A stretch of DNA of 64,000 bases from G020351855 sp039589875 (GCA_039589875.1 JBDHGL010000001.1:1-64000), one strand, 5' to 3'; numbered from the stretch's first letter, positions 1-9,257 are shown. Translations and numbers: made by a program. The notes: generated by a model from the sequence alone, not told the origin.

Positions 1-21
1 GGTGGGACCTTCCCACCCCGC

Positions 22-1242
22 GTGGGCCTCGGGCAGGAGATGTGCCCGCGCATCTCGTATGCTGAGCTCGTGAGACACGCCGAGGCTCGTATCTATCGGG
101 ACCGGAATCTCCAGGTCGTGTTTTCGGTCACCCTGATCGCGGTTCTCGCGGTGTCGAGCATCACACCCGCGTTTCCACTCATCTCCCGGGAGCTTCATGT
201 CTCCCCGGCGCGTGTCGGGTGGCTCATCAGCGCCTTTACCGTCCCGGGCATCTTTCTGACTCCCGTCCTCGGCCTCGCGGCCGATCGCTGGGGACGCAAG
301 CCGGTTCTCGTGCCGTCGCTCGTGCTCTTCGGCATCGCCGGCGGCCTCTGCGCTCTGACGCGTGATTTCCAGATGCTCCTCGCCCTCCGTCTCTTACAGG
401 GCGTGGGAGGCGCGTCTCTGGGGGCGCTCAACCTGACGATCATCAGCGATTTGTACTCCGGACCTGTCCGCACCGAGGCGATGGGGTACAACGCGTCGGT
501 TCTGAGCGTGGGGACGGCCAGTTATCCGGCGATCGGCGGCGCCCTGGCACTCTTGGGATGGAACTACCCTTTCCTACTCTCCCTCCTCGCCTTTCCGGTA
601 GCCGTTTTCGTGCTGATCGGCCTGCCCGGCGAATACCCCGCCTCGAACACCTCGCTGAGCACTTACATGACGCGCGTCGGCCGCGCGCTGACCACGCCGG
701 CGATCGCCGGGATGATGTTCGCCACGATCACCACTTTTATCATGCTGTTCGGCTCGTATCTGGCCTTCTTCCCGGCGTTGGCGGGAGGTTCTTTCGGTGC
801 GACCAGCCTGGCCATCGGAGTCGTCATGTCCAGCGGCTCGATCGTCACGGCGATCGCGTCCACGCGCCTGGGCCAGCTGTCTCGCCGGTTCGGCAAGGTG
901 CGGCTTGTGCGAGCCGGGTTTGTCCTGTACGGCGTCGCCATGCTCGGTTTCCCGCTGGCACGGGAGACCTGGCAGCTCGTGATCCCGGCCGCCGTATTCG
1001 GCGTCGGAGCTGCCGTTTCGATTCCAACCATCCTGACTCTTCTGGCGGACTACGCACCGGAGGATCAGCGGGGCGCCTTCCTTTCGCTCACCGCAATGCT
1101 GCTGCGGCTGGGTCAGACGCTCGGGCCGATCACGATCGGCGCGGTCGTGAGCCTGTGGGACGTGCCGGCGGCGTTCCTTGCGGGCGCAGCCCTCTCCTTC
1201 CTGACTTTGCTGGTGCTCATCGTCACCTTGCCTCAGGACTGA
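22..1242 (+). CDS. MFS transporter (drug/metabolite efflux type)
   Basis: An integral inner-membrane transporter of the major facilitator superfamily, about 400 residues with hydrophobic segments consistent with 12 helices. The signature loop between helices 2 and 3 is visible as GLAADRWGRKPV at about residues 84-95. The substrate cannot be read from sequence; the fold resembles the DHA1 proton-antiport exporters. The start is uncertain. The frame is open to the left edge of the window, a GTG lies at 22 and an ATG at 40, and neither has a well-spaced ribosome site, so the gene may begin outside the window. It is followed after 3 bases by another exporter of a different family, so the two are probably co-transcribed. 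Confidence 0.85.
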   Translation: MGLGQEMCPRISYAELVRHAEARIYRDRNLQVVFSVTLIAVLAVSSITPAFPLISRELHVSPARVGWLISAFTVPGIFLTPVLGLAADRWGRKPVLVPSLVLFGIAGGLCALTRDFQMLLALRLLQGVGGASLGALNLTIISDLYSGPVRTEAMGYNASVLSVGTASYPAIGGALALLGWNYPFLLSLLAFPVAVFVLIGLPGEYPASNTSLSTYMTRVGRALTTPAIAGMMFATITTFIMLFGSYLAFFPALAGGSFGATSLAIGVVMSSGSIVTAIASTRLGQLSRRFGKVRLVRAGFVLYGVAMLGFPLARETWQLVIPAAVFGVGAAVSIPTILTLLADYAPEDQRGAFLSLTAMLLRLGQTLGPITIGAVVSLWDVPAAFLAGAALSFLTLLVLIVTLPQD

Positions 1243-1245
1243 GGC

Positions 1246-2136
1246 GTGCTGGCGCGATGGCCGGTGGGGCTGCGCCACATGCTGGTGGCCTCTCTCTTCT
1301 TCAGCCTGATGTCCCTACTGGTCAAGACGGCGGGTCAGAGGATACCCGTTGCCGAGGTCGTGCTGGCGAGGGCCCTGATCGCGGTTGGTCTGACTTGGAT
1401 CTATCTCCGCAGACGGGGCATTTCGCCGTGGGGCGAGCGGAGGCGGATGCTTCTGTTTCGCGGGTTGCTCGGATTCGGCGCCCTTCTCTGCTTCTTCTAC
1501 TCGGTCGTTCACCTGCCGATCGCCGACGCGACGGTTCTACAGTACACGAACCCGATCTTCGCGGCGCTGATCGCTGCGGTGCTGCTCGGGGAGCGCCTAC
1601 GCGCCTTCGAGGGAGCATGTGTGGCAGGCAGCCTTGCCGGCGTTTTACTCGTGGCCAGGCCGACCTTCCTGTTCGGCGCAGGACCGAGCGAGCTCGACCA
1701 CGTTGCCGTGGTGGCGGCCCTCCTCGGAGCCCTGTTGAGCGCCTCCGCCTACGTGGCGGTTCGGGCTCTGACGAAGACCGAGGAACCGCTCGTGATCGTC
1801 TTCTACTTTGCCATCGTGAGCCTATTCGGATCTCTACCGCTGGCCGCGCTGAAGCCCGTGCTACCAACGGGCCCCGAATGGCTCGTACTGCTGGGTGTGG
1901 GCATCTCGACTCAGCTCGGACAGGTGTACGTGACCAAGGGGCTTCGAGAGGAGCCGGCGGGCCGGGCGCTGGCGGTCGGGTATCTTCAGATCGTGTTCGC
2001 GGCGATCTGGGGCTTCTCGTTCTTCGGGGAGACTCCCCGTGCGCTCAGCCTGTCCGGCTTCTCGTTGATCGTTCTCAGCACGGCAGCGCTGGCCAGGCGC
2101 CCGCAAGCCGAACCCGCAACGCAAGCAACTCACTGA
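1246..2136 (+). CDS. EamA/DMT-family permease
   Basis: A drug/metabolite transporter superfamily membrane protein of 296 residues with two EamA repeats, each of about five hydrophobic helices. The first helix starts near residue 7 (LRHMLVASLFFSLMSL). The segment LQYTNPIFAALIAAVLLGE is typical of the end of the first repeat. The start is GTG at 1246, three bases after the MFS stop, with GAGG just upstream. Members export or import small metabolites or amino acids; the substrate is unknown here. The gene sits between an MFS transporter and an acetamidase-like lipoprotein in one apparent operon, so a role in moving a small amide or amino compound is possible but unproven. Confidence 0.85.
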   Translation: MLARWPVGLRHMLVASLFFSLMSLLVKTAGQRIPVAEVVLARALIAVGLTWIYLRRRGISPWGERRRMLLFRGLLGFGALLCFFYSVVHLPIADATVLQYTNPIFAALIAAVLLGERLRAFEGACVAGSLAGVLLVARPTFLFGAGPSELDHVAVVAALLGALLSASAYVAVRALTKTEEPLVIVFYFAIVSLFGSLPLAALKPVLPTGPEWLVLLGVGISTQLGQVYVTKGLREEPAGRALAVGYLQIVFAAIWGFSFFGETPRALSLSGFSLIVLSTAALARRPQAEPATQATH

Positions 2137-2147
2137 AGGAGTGGATC

Positions 2148-3197
2148 ATGGCGAAGTATCGCTGGACCCTTGCGCTGATCGTCTCGCTTGTGGTGGGCTG
2201 TGGGCAACCCGAGACGGAGCAGCCGGCGCGCGCTTCGGGCGACCAGAAAGCCGGGGGAAGCCAGGAGAGCCAGGCTGGAGCGAGGCCCGCCGCAGAGCAC
2301 CGGCTCGGGCGCGACCAGACTCACAACAAGTTCAGCGCCGCGGTCCCACCTGCCCTGAAGGTCCCGTCGGGAGCGATAGTCGAGGTCTACACTGAGGAAG
2401 CGACCCACGGCCAGCTGGGCCCGGAGTCGACAGCCGAGGATGTGTTGAACATTTCTATCGACCCGATCCATCCGCTGACAGGCCCGGTCTACGTTGAGGG
2501 AGCGGAGCCAGGCGATGTGCTCGCGGTCACGCTCCACGAGATCGAGATCGGTGACTGGGGCTGGCATGGCATCTTCCCGGGATTCGGCTTCTTGGCCGAG
2601 GAGTTTCCGGAGCCTTTTCTGAAGACGTGGCGCTTCGCACCGGGGGACACGGTCGCCCGGTTCTCCGACCGAATCCGGATCCCGCTCCGCCCGTTCGCCG
2701 GCGTGATGGGCGTGGCTCCGGCGACCGATTCCATGCTCTCGACGATCCCGCCCCGAGCGAACGGCGGGAACATGGACAACCGGCATCTCACCATCGGCAC
2801 GGTGGTCTACTTCCCGGTTTTCGTAGACGGCGCGAACTTCTCGATCGGAGACACGCACGCCGCCCAGGGCGACGGCGAGGTGGCCGGCACCGCTATCGAG
2901 GCCCCGATGCGCATTGTGTACGAAGTGAACGTGATCAAGGGCGGGCGGGCGATCGAGGAGCCTCAGTACGAGACGGAGGAGTTTTACGGCGTTACGGCTT
3001 TCGGCACGACCATCGACGAGGCGGCCAGGAAGGCGACCCGGTACATGATCGACTACCTGGTCGCCGAGCACGGCCTTTCTCGCTACGAAGCCTATTCGTT
3101 GGCGTCTCTGGCCGGCGATCTCAAGATATCCGAGGTGGTGGACGTTCCGCACATGCTGGTCTCGATGCACATGCCGAAGTCCATCCTCGGCATCTAG
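2148..3197 (+). CDS. Acetamidase/formamidase family lipoprotein
   Basis: Related to the FmdA/AmdA amidohydrolases, which cleave formamide or acetamide to ammonia and the acid. The 349-residue product begins with an export signal ending in a lipobox (VVGC at about residue 19), so it should be a lipoprotein; the best-known family members are cytoplasmic. The family core starts near residue 62 with DQTHNKFS. The segment NGGNMDNRHLTIG and the later GDTHAAQGDGEVAGTAIE are hallmark regions carrying metal/active-site residues. The reading frame is open far upstream, but the start at 2148 is preceded by AAGGAG at good spacing and gives the signal peptide. It lies 11 bases after the DMT permease gene, so these probably form one operon. 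Confidence 0.85.
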   Translation: MAKYRWTLALIVSLVVGCGQPETEQPARASGDQKAGGSQESQAGARPAAEHRLGRDQTHNKFSAAVPPALKVPSGAIVEVYTEEATHGQLGPESTAEDVLNISIDPIHPLTGPVYVEGAEPGDVLAVTLHEIEIGDWGWHGIFPGFGFLAEEFPEPFLKTWRFAPGDTVARFSDRIRIPLRPFAGVMGVAPATDSMLSTIPPRANGGNMDNRHLTIGTVVYFPVFVDGANFSIGDTHAAQGDGEVAGTAIEAPMRIVYEVNVIKGGRAIEEPQYETEEFYGVTAFGTTIDEAARKATRYMIDYLVAEHGLSRYEAYSLASLAGDLKISEVVDVPHMLVSMHMPKSILGI

Positions 3198-3209
3198 CCT
3201 GTAGCGAGA

Positions 3210-3746
3210 TCAGCCGAAAACGGCGGCACCGAGGCCGAAGAAGACCGCCATCATGATGCCGAAGATGACGTAGACGCCCCACCCGATGAGCGCCGTCAGG
3301 ACCGCCTTCGTGGTATCGACATCCAGCGCCTGCCGGATCGCGATGATCCCCGCGACGAGGAGCCAGATCCAGATGCCCAGCTTCGCGAGCCCACCGAGAA
3401 TCGGGATGATGCCCACGACGTACAGGACGCCGGGCGACTGCGCGAATCCGATCGTGCGGAGGAGCTCGCCCCACGTAGCCTTTCCATCGAAGATCGCCGT
3501 GCCGATCAGGTAGGTGAGCCCCGACCAGATGAGCCAGCCTGCAAACGCGGACAGAAGCCCGACGATCAGCCCGGTGCTGCCGCCCCCGACTCCACCGATC
3601 GCCGAAGCGACCGCGACGATCCCGACCACGGTCGCCGCCTGCCCGGTCGCCGTCTCGTCGTGCTCGACCTCTTCGTACGTGTCGACTTTCAGCGTTGCGG
3701 CGCCCAGCATCCGCTCGACCATCGACCCACTCCGTTCAGCCTCCAT
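3210..3746 (-). CDS. Yip1-domain membrane protein
   Basis: A 178-residue integral membrane protein resembling the YIP1 family. After a short charged N-terminus (MVERMLGAATLKVDTYEEVEHDE) come about five hydrophobic segments, including a GGVGGGSTG glycine stretch. The segment GLTYLIGTAIFDGKATWGELLRTIGFAQSPG is typical of this family. The start at 3746 is chosen because GGGAGGG lies upstream at good spacing; the frame continues upstream without a ribosome site. The cellular role of bacterial Yip1 proteins is not established. The gene converges on the amidase gene with a 12-base gap. Confidence 0.75.
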   Translation of the reverse strand: MEAERSGSMVERMLGAATLKVDTYEEVEHDETATGQAATVVGIVAVASAIGGVGGGSTGLIVGLLSAFAGWLIWSGLTYLIGTAIFDGKATWGELLRTIGFAQSPGVLYVVGIIPILGGLAKLGIWIWLLVAGIIAIRQALDVDTTKAVLTALIGWGVYVIFGIMMAVFFGLGAAVFG

Positions 3747-3882
3747 GCGGATCCCTCCCGTAACGGCGCTGCTGGAGCGGCATCGGGCATCGACGCGCGA
3801 CAGACCGGCGCCCCGTTGAAGATGCGGGTGACTAGTATAGCCAAGAGCTCGGTCTCCGCGCACCCCGAGACCGGGCGCTACC

Positions 3883-4117
3883 GAGCATCCCCTCTACGTC
3901 CCGCTGGTGCGGCGCTCCTACGAGTTGTGGAACGCGCTGGAGCGCGAGACCGGCGTCGAGCTGCTTCGGATCACGGGAGGCCTCTCCATCGGGAGCGCGG
4001 ACAGTGAGCTCGTGCGGGGAGTGCTCGAGAGCGGGCGACTGCACGGGATCCCGCTCGAAGTTCGGTGCCGATCCCTCGTACTCGCGGCGGGGGCCTGGCT
4101 GCTTTCGGTCGGTTCGC
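3883..4117 (+). pseudogene. Remnant of a sarcosine-oxidase-like FAD oxidoreductase gene
   Basis: Plus-strand translation from 3883 reads EHPLYVPLVRRSYELWNALE, followed by a segment containing LLRITGGLSIG. This closely resembles the region after the FAD-binding N-terminus of monomeric sarcosine oxidase/SolA proteins. About 30 residues later the text jumps to SLVLAAGAW, a motif that in intact members lies much further downstream. The N-terminal dinucleotide-binding motif, a start codon, the middle and the C-terminal catalytic part are all missing; intact members have about 380 residues. I infer a gene reduced by deletions to about 80 codons. Family memory, not a database search, supports the assignment. 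Confidence 0.65.
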
Positions 4118-4166
4118 CGGCTAGGCGATCGGTCGTCGACGCAAGGCAGCCGCTTCGGCCGGCCGT

Positions 4167-4991
4167 TCAGCCGAGCCAGCTCGCGTAGAGCTCCGGACGC
4201 CGGTCCTTCCAGAACAGCTTGCGAGCGGTCGACGCGCCGCACATCGCGGGATCGAGATCGGCCGTCACGAGGTCCTCTTCTCTGCTGGCGCCTCTCGCGA
4301 CCACCCGTCCCTCCGGATCCACGACGAAAGACTCCCCTGAGAAGGTCATCTCGTCCTCGACTCCGACCCGGTTACAGAGCGCGGCGAAGTAGCCGTTTTG
4401 GAAAGCGGCGGTGCGAACCTCGGCCTCGTATAGCCCTTCCGGCCATTCACCCACCGTGCCCGCCTGCGGAATGACCACGATCTCCGCACCGGCCACGCCG
4501 AGGGCGCGCATGTACTCCGGGTAGTGCCGGTCGTAGCAGATCGCCACGCCGATGCGGCCGGCCCGGGTATCGTATACAGGTGCGCCTCGATCGCCGGGCG
4601 CATAGTAGGAGCGCTCGTGAAAGCAGGTGTAGTCGGTGATGTGGGTCATCCGTGTCACGCCGAGCAACTGCCCGTCCGCATCGATGACCGGCGAGCTGTC
4701 GTACGTCCGGCCATCCTCATCCAGCTCGTACATGTTGAACACGGTCACGAGCGAGAGCTCACTTGCTCTGGCGGACACGACATCGGTGAGCGGGCCGGGA
4801 ATCTCTTCCGCCAGCTCGGCCGCGGCCGAGTCCTCCGCTCGCTGCGGGAAAAAGCGATCAATGGCCAGCTCCGGGAAAGCTACGAGCTCGGCGCCCTGCT
4901 CGGCCGCCTTCCCCATCGCCTGAAGGGCTCGCTCGAGGTTCGCCTCCCGATCCTGGTCAGCCGCTTGTTGAACGAGTGCGATCCTCGGCAT
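4167..4991 (-). CDS. Nitrilase-superfamily (carbon-nitrogen hydrolase) protein
   Basis: A 274-residue member of the carbon-nitrogen hydrolase superfamily, whose enzymes cleave C-N bonds of amides, carbamoyl compounds or nitriles with a Glu-Lys-Cys triad. Glu is visible in FPELA (about residue 41) and Cys in AICYDRHYPEY (Cys152). The later segment GLYEAEVRTAAFQNGYFAALCNRVG is also typical and fits the N-carbamoylputrescine amidase/beta-ureidopropionase branch. At the usual Lys position, within GVTRMTHI, the sequence by eye reads Met115, so activity is uncertain. The product has no signal peptide and should be cytoplasmic. The gene stands alone on the minus strand beside the decayed oxidase. 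Confidence 0.8.
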   Translation of the reverse strand: MPRIALVQQAADQDREANLERALQAMGKAAEQGAELVAFPELAIDRFFPQRAEDSAAAELAEEIPGPLTDVVSARASELSLVTVFNMYELDEDGRTYDSSPVIDADGQLLGVTRMTHITDYTCFHERSYYAPGDRGAPVYDTRAGRIGVAICYDRHYPEYMRALGVAGAEIVVIPQAGTVGEWPEGLYEAEVRTAAFQNGYFAALCNRVGVEDEMTFSGESFVVDPEGRVVARGASREEDLVTADLDPAMCGASTARKLFWKDRRPELYASWLG

Positions 4992-5150
4992 CCCGACCCT
5001 CTCCTATCAGATGGCGATCGTGCGGGCCTGCGATTCCCGGAACAGCCCGCGCGACCAGGGTGTTTCACGTTCGACGCCAACGCAACCGTCGCAACCGTGG
5101 CATCGCCGGAATCGCACGAGGCGGCTGTCGAGCCGATGGATGGTTATGGA

Positions 5151-6356
5151 ATGAAGATCGTAATGTCTTTTAGGGGAGGCCTGCGCTCACTCGCCCCGTT
5201 AGCGAGCGCGTTGGCCCTGACGGTTGCTCCCGCATGTGGGCAGGTGGAAAGCAAAGAAGAGAGCTCTTCCGTCTCGGCGATCCAGCCGGGCCAGCCGACC
5301 GTCGATGCGGCCCAGATCGGCCGGGGTGACCGCTGGAAGACCGACTTTTCGAAGATCTCGGTCTCACCGGACGAGATCGTCTCGGGCGGGCCGCCGAAGG
5401 ACGGCATTCCGGCCATTGACGCTCCCAACTTCGAGTCGCTGCAGGCGGCGGATGAGTGGCTGGCTGGTTCGGAGCCAGTGGTCGTGATCGAATACGGCGA
5501 CGCCGTGAAGGCCTATCCTCTCGCCATCCTCATCTGGCACGAGATCGTCAACGACAACGTGGGGGGGCTGCCGGTTGCGGTCACGTTCTGCCCGCTGTGC
5601 AACACGGCGCTCGTCTTTGATCGTCAGGTGGCCGACCGGACGTTGGACTTCGGGACAACCGGCCGCCTCCGTCACTCGGACCTGATCATGTACGATCGGC
5701 AGACGGAGAGCTGGTGGCAGCAGGCCGTAGGCGTCGCCATCGTCGGCGAGCTGCTGGATACCATGCTTGAGCTGGTCCCTGCCAACACCTTCGCGTGGGA
5801 GACCGTCAAGGCGCTCTATCCCGATGCGCTCGTCCTATCGCGCGACACCGGGCACCGACGCGAATACGGCCGAAACCCGTACGTCGGCTATGACGATCCG
5901 GCAGGCTCCCCGATGCCCATGTTCTTCAAGGCTGACGCCGATCCGCAGCTTCCGGCCATGGAGCGTATCGTGGCGCTCGACGTCGGCGACGGCTGGGCCG
6001 TCGCGTTCAGTCGCCTTTCCGAGGTCGGAGTGGTGAACGATGAGGCCGATGGCCTCCAGATGGTTGTCGTGTGGACCCCTGGAGCGTCGAGCGCCGTTGA
6101 TGAATCGCGCACCGGCGCGGGTCGGGATGTGGGACAGACCGCGGTTTTCGATCGCGTGGTCGGCGAGCGGACACTTACATTCGAATGGATGAACGGCATT
6201 CTGCGAGATCGGGAGACGGGGTCGACCTGGAATCTGGCCGGAAGAGCCGAATCCGGCCCGCTCGAGGGAGAGCGTCTGCGCAGCGTTCCACACGGAAACC
6301 ACTTCTGGTTCAGCTGGGTTGTCTTTCGCCCCGAAACGCACGTCTGGTCGAGCTGA
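5151..6356 (+). CDS. DUF3179 domain-containing lipoprotein
   Basis: About 401 residues. A short signal with a possible lipobox (VAPAC) is followed by a DUF3179 domain. Its hallmark is WHEIVNDNVGGLPVAVTFCPLCNTALVF, with the paired cysteines of FCPLC. The text continues with FGTTGRLRHSDLIMYDRQTESWWQQ. The later SRDTGHRREYGRNPYVGYDD is also characteristic. The function of the family is unknown; the Cys pair suggests metal or redox chemistry outside the cytoplasm. The open frame extends upstream to 4524, opposite the nitrilase gene, but the signal peptide supports a start at 5151 (alternatives 5136 and 5163). It is followed after 10 bases by a Cys/His-rich secreted protein. Confidence 0.8.
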   Translation: MKIVMSFRGGLRSLAPLASALALTVAPACGQVESKEESSSVSAIQPGQPTVDAAQIGRGDRWKTDFSKISVSPDEIVSGGPPKDGIPAIDAPNFESLQAADEWLAGSEPVVVIEYGDAVKAYPLAILIWHEIVNDNVGGLPVAVTFCPLCNTALVFDRQVADRTLDFGTTGRLRHSDLIMYDRQTESWWQQAVGVAIVGELLDTMLELVPANTFAWETVKALYPDALVLSRDTGHRREYGRNPYVGYDDPAGSPMPMFFKADADPQLPAMERIVALDVGDGWAVAFSRLSEVGVVNDEADGLQMVVVWTPGASSAVDESRTGAGRDVGQTAVFDRVVGERTLTFEWMNGILRDRETGSTWNLAGRAESGPLEGERLRSVPHGNHFWFSWVVFRPETHVWSS

Positions 6357-6366
6357 GTGACGGCCG

Positions 6367-6810
6367 GTGATTAGCTCCCTGGCATCAGCCGGGTACCGGA
6401 GACGAGCTACGGCCCTGGCCGCGCTGCTCGCCTTCATTGTCGCCGGCGGGCAGGCGTTCCAAAACAGCTGCCCGAGCCACGATGCAGTATCTGTGGCGGA
6501 CCAGGACGTTCATCACGTAGCGCACGGTACTGCGTCGCCCGAGGCCGGCAGCGAGCACGAGCACGCCATGGCGGCCGGCGACGCACCAGCCGGCGATGTA
6601 CCAGCCGACGAGCACGAGCACGACGGGTGCACCTGCGTCGACACCTGCTGCGAGAGCGCTCCGCCGGAGGGCGCGACGGCTCAGAACCTCACTCACAGAG
6701 CGGCCGCCGAAGTACCGACGACCGTAGGTAGAGCAGTCTTGGTCGCCCCACGCAGTCTGGAAGCCTCATACCTCCTGCCCTTCGCCAACGCACCTTCTTT
6801 CCTCGCCTGA
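6367..6810 (+). CDS. Small secreted Cys/His-rich protein, possible metal binder
   Basis: A 147-residue product with a hydrophobic export segment (ATALAALLAFIVAGGQ, about residues 14-29). The mature part begins NSCPSHD, has a His/Glu/Asp-rich middle (EHEHAMAAG, DEHEHDG) and then the cluster CTCVDTCC at about residues 88-95. It ends in LLPFANAPS. The composition suggests periplasmic binding of a soft metal such as copper. No named family was recognised. It starts at GTG 6367 between the DUF3179 gene and a TonB-dependent receptor, 87 bases before the receptor start. The architecture resembles the small protein at 61777-62154 at the head of the copper efflux genes. Confidence 0.65.
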   Translation: MISSLASAGYRRRATALAALLAFIVAGGQAFQNSCPSHDAVSVADQDVHHVAHGTASPEAGSEHEHAMAAGDAPAGDVPADEHEHDGCTCVDTCCESAPPEGATAQNLTHRAAAEVPTTVGRAVLVAPRSLEASYLLPFANAPSFLA

Positions 6811-6897
6811 TTCGACATTCAGCCTGACAGCGAGCGCGCCGCGGCCTGAGTCGCCGCGCGGATGTTCTTCAGTCGATCAGTCGAGGAGGCACCACAC

Positions 6898-9249
6898 GTG
6901 GATAGACATCCGTCAGAGGAAAGACCAACAACACGGCGCAAGCAGGCCAGCGCCCGGCGGAGCCTGGCTCTAGCTGCCGCTGCATTTGCCCTGTTCTCCG
7001 GCACGGCGGCCGCCCAAGAGCCGGGCAGGGTCGCCGGAACCGTCATCGACAATCAAGGAGCGGTCCTCGAGGAGGTGTTCGTCTCCGTTCGTGGACTCGA
7101 CGCCGAGACGATGACCGATCAGAGCGGGCGCTTCAGCCTGGAGCTCGATGCAGGCGAGTACGTGGTTCGTTTTTCGCGGATCGGCTTCCGCACGGAGGAG
7201 CGCCGCGTGAGCGTTGAGCCCGGCATGTCGATGGACGTGCAGGTCCGGCTGCAGGTCCGGCCGGTGGAAGCGGCCGCTATCGAGGTGAGCGTGCTCCGTC
7301 CCGACCTGCAGCCGATCGCCCAGCTGGAGGAGCGGGAGCTGTCAGAAGCCAACCTCCAGGATCCCGGCGAGAGCCTACGGCTGCTCCAGGGAAACGACGC
7401 CGTGCGACGTGGGCCGTTGGGCCTGGATCCGGCAGTCCGAGGCCTGCGCGAGACGGAGGTGGGAGCCTACATCGACGGCGCCCGAGTCTTTCCTGGCGGT
7501 CCGGCCCGCATGGACTCACAACTCGGTCATGTGGACCCGACGTCAATGGCCAAGATGCAGGTCGTGCAGGGGCCCTACGCGCTCACCTGGGGGGCGGGTA
7601 ATCTGACGGCGATCCGCGTCGAGACTCCCGAGTTCCTGCAAGCGGACGGCGTAAGTGCCAGCCTCGGCGCCGGCTTTGACTCCAACCGCAACGCCGCGGA
7701 CGTATCCGGGACGCTCTCCGGCCGAGGCGGCGGCGTGGCTTACTGGACGCACGGAGCCTACCGCACCGGCAACAGCTACAAGTCCGGCGACGGCACCGAG
7801 ATCCCGGCCGACTTCACGTCCGGCGAGGGACGAGTGAAGCTCGGATTCGACACGGGGACCGGCTCTCTGCTGACGCTTTCGGGAGGGTATCAGGGACAGG
7901 GGCCGGTCGAGTTCGCCGGACGCTTGCTGAACGCGAAGTTCTTCCACGTGCCCACCGCTTCGGCGCGCTGGCAGCTGGAGCGTGCTCAGGGAGTGCTCAG
8001 CTCTTTCGATGTACAGGGATACTTCGGGAAGGTCACGCATGGGATGACGAACGACGGTAAGCCAACCGCGGAAGACAACCCCGATCGGATTCCTCCCTTC
8101 GCCCTGGACGTAGGGGCCGACGCGGAGTCGACGACCTGGGGCGGACGCGCGGCGGCCAGCCTGCGGGCGGCAAACGACTGGTCCTTCGAGGTCGGAGGCG
8201 ACTACTACCTGAAGATCCAGAACGCTCTCCGCACGGTCGAGCGGCAATCGAACAACATGCTCCTGTTCGAAGATGTGATCTGGCCGGACGCGCATATCTC
8301 GGACGGTGGGCTCTTCGGAAAGGCAACGAAGGCCATCGGAGAAAACGTGAGCGTCTCCGCCTCGATCCGGCTCGACCTGGTCAGCGCGAGTGGCGACAGC
8401 TCGATCGTCAGCGACTTCTTCCTCGAAAACACGGTCGCTCAGTTGGACCAGAGCGAGACCAACTTCAGCGCCGCGGTGTCGGCGGCCTTTGCCCTCTCGC
8501 GAAACTGGACGCTGTCCCTCGGCGTCGGCTCGGTCGTCCGGACCGCCGACGCTCTGGAGCGATACTCGGATCGGTTCCCGGCCTCCAAGGCGCAGATGGC
8601 CAACGAGGTGCTAGGGGACCCGGGACTCGCGCCCGAGCGAAGCACGCAGGGTGATATCTGGCTGGATGCGGCGTACGAGCGCGTGACGTTCAGCTTCAAC
8701 GGCTTCTACCGGGGAATCGACGATTACATCACCCTGATCCCCGATGAAGATCTCCCGAAGCGACTTCCATTGAGCCCGCTTCCCGTGTACCGATACATCA
8801 ACGGGAACGCCACGTACTGGGGTCTCGAGACCTCGGCGTCGTTCCTGCTCTCCCATACCCTGACGCTGATGGCGGGCGTCGACTATCTGTGGGGTGAAGA
8901 CACCTTCCTCGAGGAGCCGGCTCTCGGTGTCACTCCGTTCGGCGGATCTCTCGGTCTGCGCTACGACCACCCGGGAGATCGATGGTACCTGCAGGGACTC
9001 GTGCAGGGCCGTGCGGACCAAGACCGCGTAGCCACCATCAAGGGCGAGGTGCCGACGGAGGGGTACGCGCTGGGCGACATCCGGGGTGGGGTCTTGATCT
9101 TCAAGAACCTGCTGCTGGACGCTGGCGTGGAGAATTTCTGGAACCAACAGTACGTCAACCATCTGAACACGAAGAACCCGTTCAACGGACAGCAAATACC
9201 GGAACCGGGGATCATCTTCTTCGTCAACCTCGCGGTCTTCACGGGCTGA
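6898..9249 (+). CDS. TonB-dependent receptor with carboxypeptidase-regulatory domain
   Basis: An outer-membrane receptor of 783 residues. A signal peptide (about 20-40, ending TAAAQ) is followed by a carboxypeptidase-regulatory beta-sandwich (about 44-125: GRVAGTVIDNQGAVLEEVFV). A plug domain (about 150-240: VRGLRETEVGAYIDGARVFPG) precedes a 22-strand-type barrel. The plug text ARMDSQLGHVDPTSMAKMQV recalls the OprC-type copper receptors, and the Cys/His-rich neighbour upstream fits a metal substrate, but neither proves it. The start GTG 6898 is chosen because GAGGAGG precedes it by 8 bases; an in-frame ATG at 6862 lacks such a site. The TonB protein that would energise it may be the one at 26975-27730. 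Confidence 0.85.
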   Translation: MDRHPSEERPTTRRKQASARRSLALAAAAFALFSGTAAAQEPGRVAGTVIDNQGAVLEEVFVSVRGLDAETMTDQSGRFSLELDAGEYVVRFSRIGFRTEERRVSVEPGMSMDVQVRLQVRPVEAAAIEVSVLRPDLQPIAQLEERELSEANLQDPGESLRLLQGNDAVRRGPLGLDPAVRGLRETEVGAYIDGARVFPGGPARMDSQLGHVDPTSMAKMQVVQGPYALTWGAGNLTAIRVETPEFLQADGVSASLGAGFDSNRNAADVSGTLSGRGGGVAYWTHGAYRTGNSYKSGDGTEIPADFTSGEGRVKLGFDTGTGSLLTLSGGYQGQGPVEFAGRLLNAKFFHVPTASARWQLERAQGVLSSFDVQGYFGKVTHGMTNDGKPTAEDNPDRIPPFALDVGADAESTTWGGRAAASLRAANDWSFEVGGDYYLKIQNALRTVERQSNNMLLFEDVIWPDAHISDGGLFGKATKAIGENVSVSASIRLDLVSASGDSSIVSDFFLENTVAQLDQSETNFSAAVSAAFALSRNWTLSLGVGSVVRTADALERYSDRFPASKAQMANEVLGDPGLAPERSTQGDIWLDAAYERVTFSFNGFYRGIDDYITLIPDEDLPKRLPLSPLPVYRYINGNATYWGLETSASFLLSHTLTLMAGVDYLWGEDTFLEEPALGVTPFGGSLGLRYDHPGDRWYLQGLVQGRADQDRVATIKGEVPTEGYALGDIRGGVLIFKNLLLDAGVENFWNQQYVNHLNTKNPFNGQQIPEPGIIFFVNLAVFTG

Positions 9250-9257
9250 GTCGTCGT

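Noticed and set aside
558..2147. Long upstream extension of the amidase reading frame (about 530 codons)
   Set aside because: It runs out of frame through the MFS and DMT genes; composition is Arg/Pro/Gly-rich as expected of a shadow frame, and 2148 has a ribosome site and a signal peptide.
2130..3170. 346-codon minus-strand open frame opposite the amidase gene
   Set aside because: Antisense shadow in GC-rich DNA; no recognisable domain, while the plus strand encodes a clear family.
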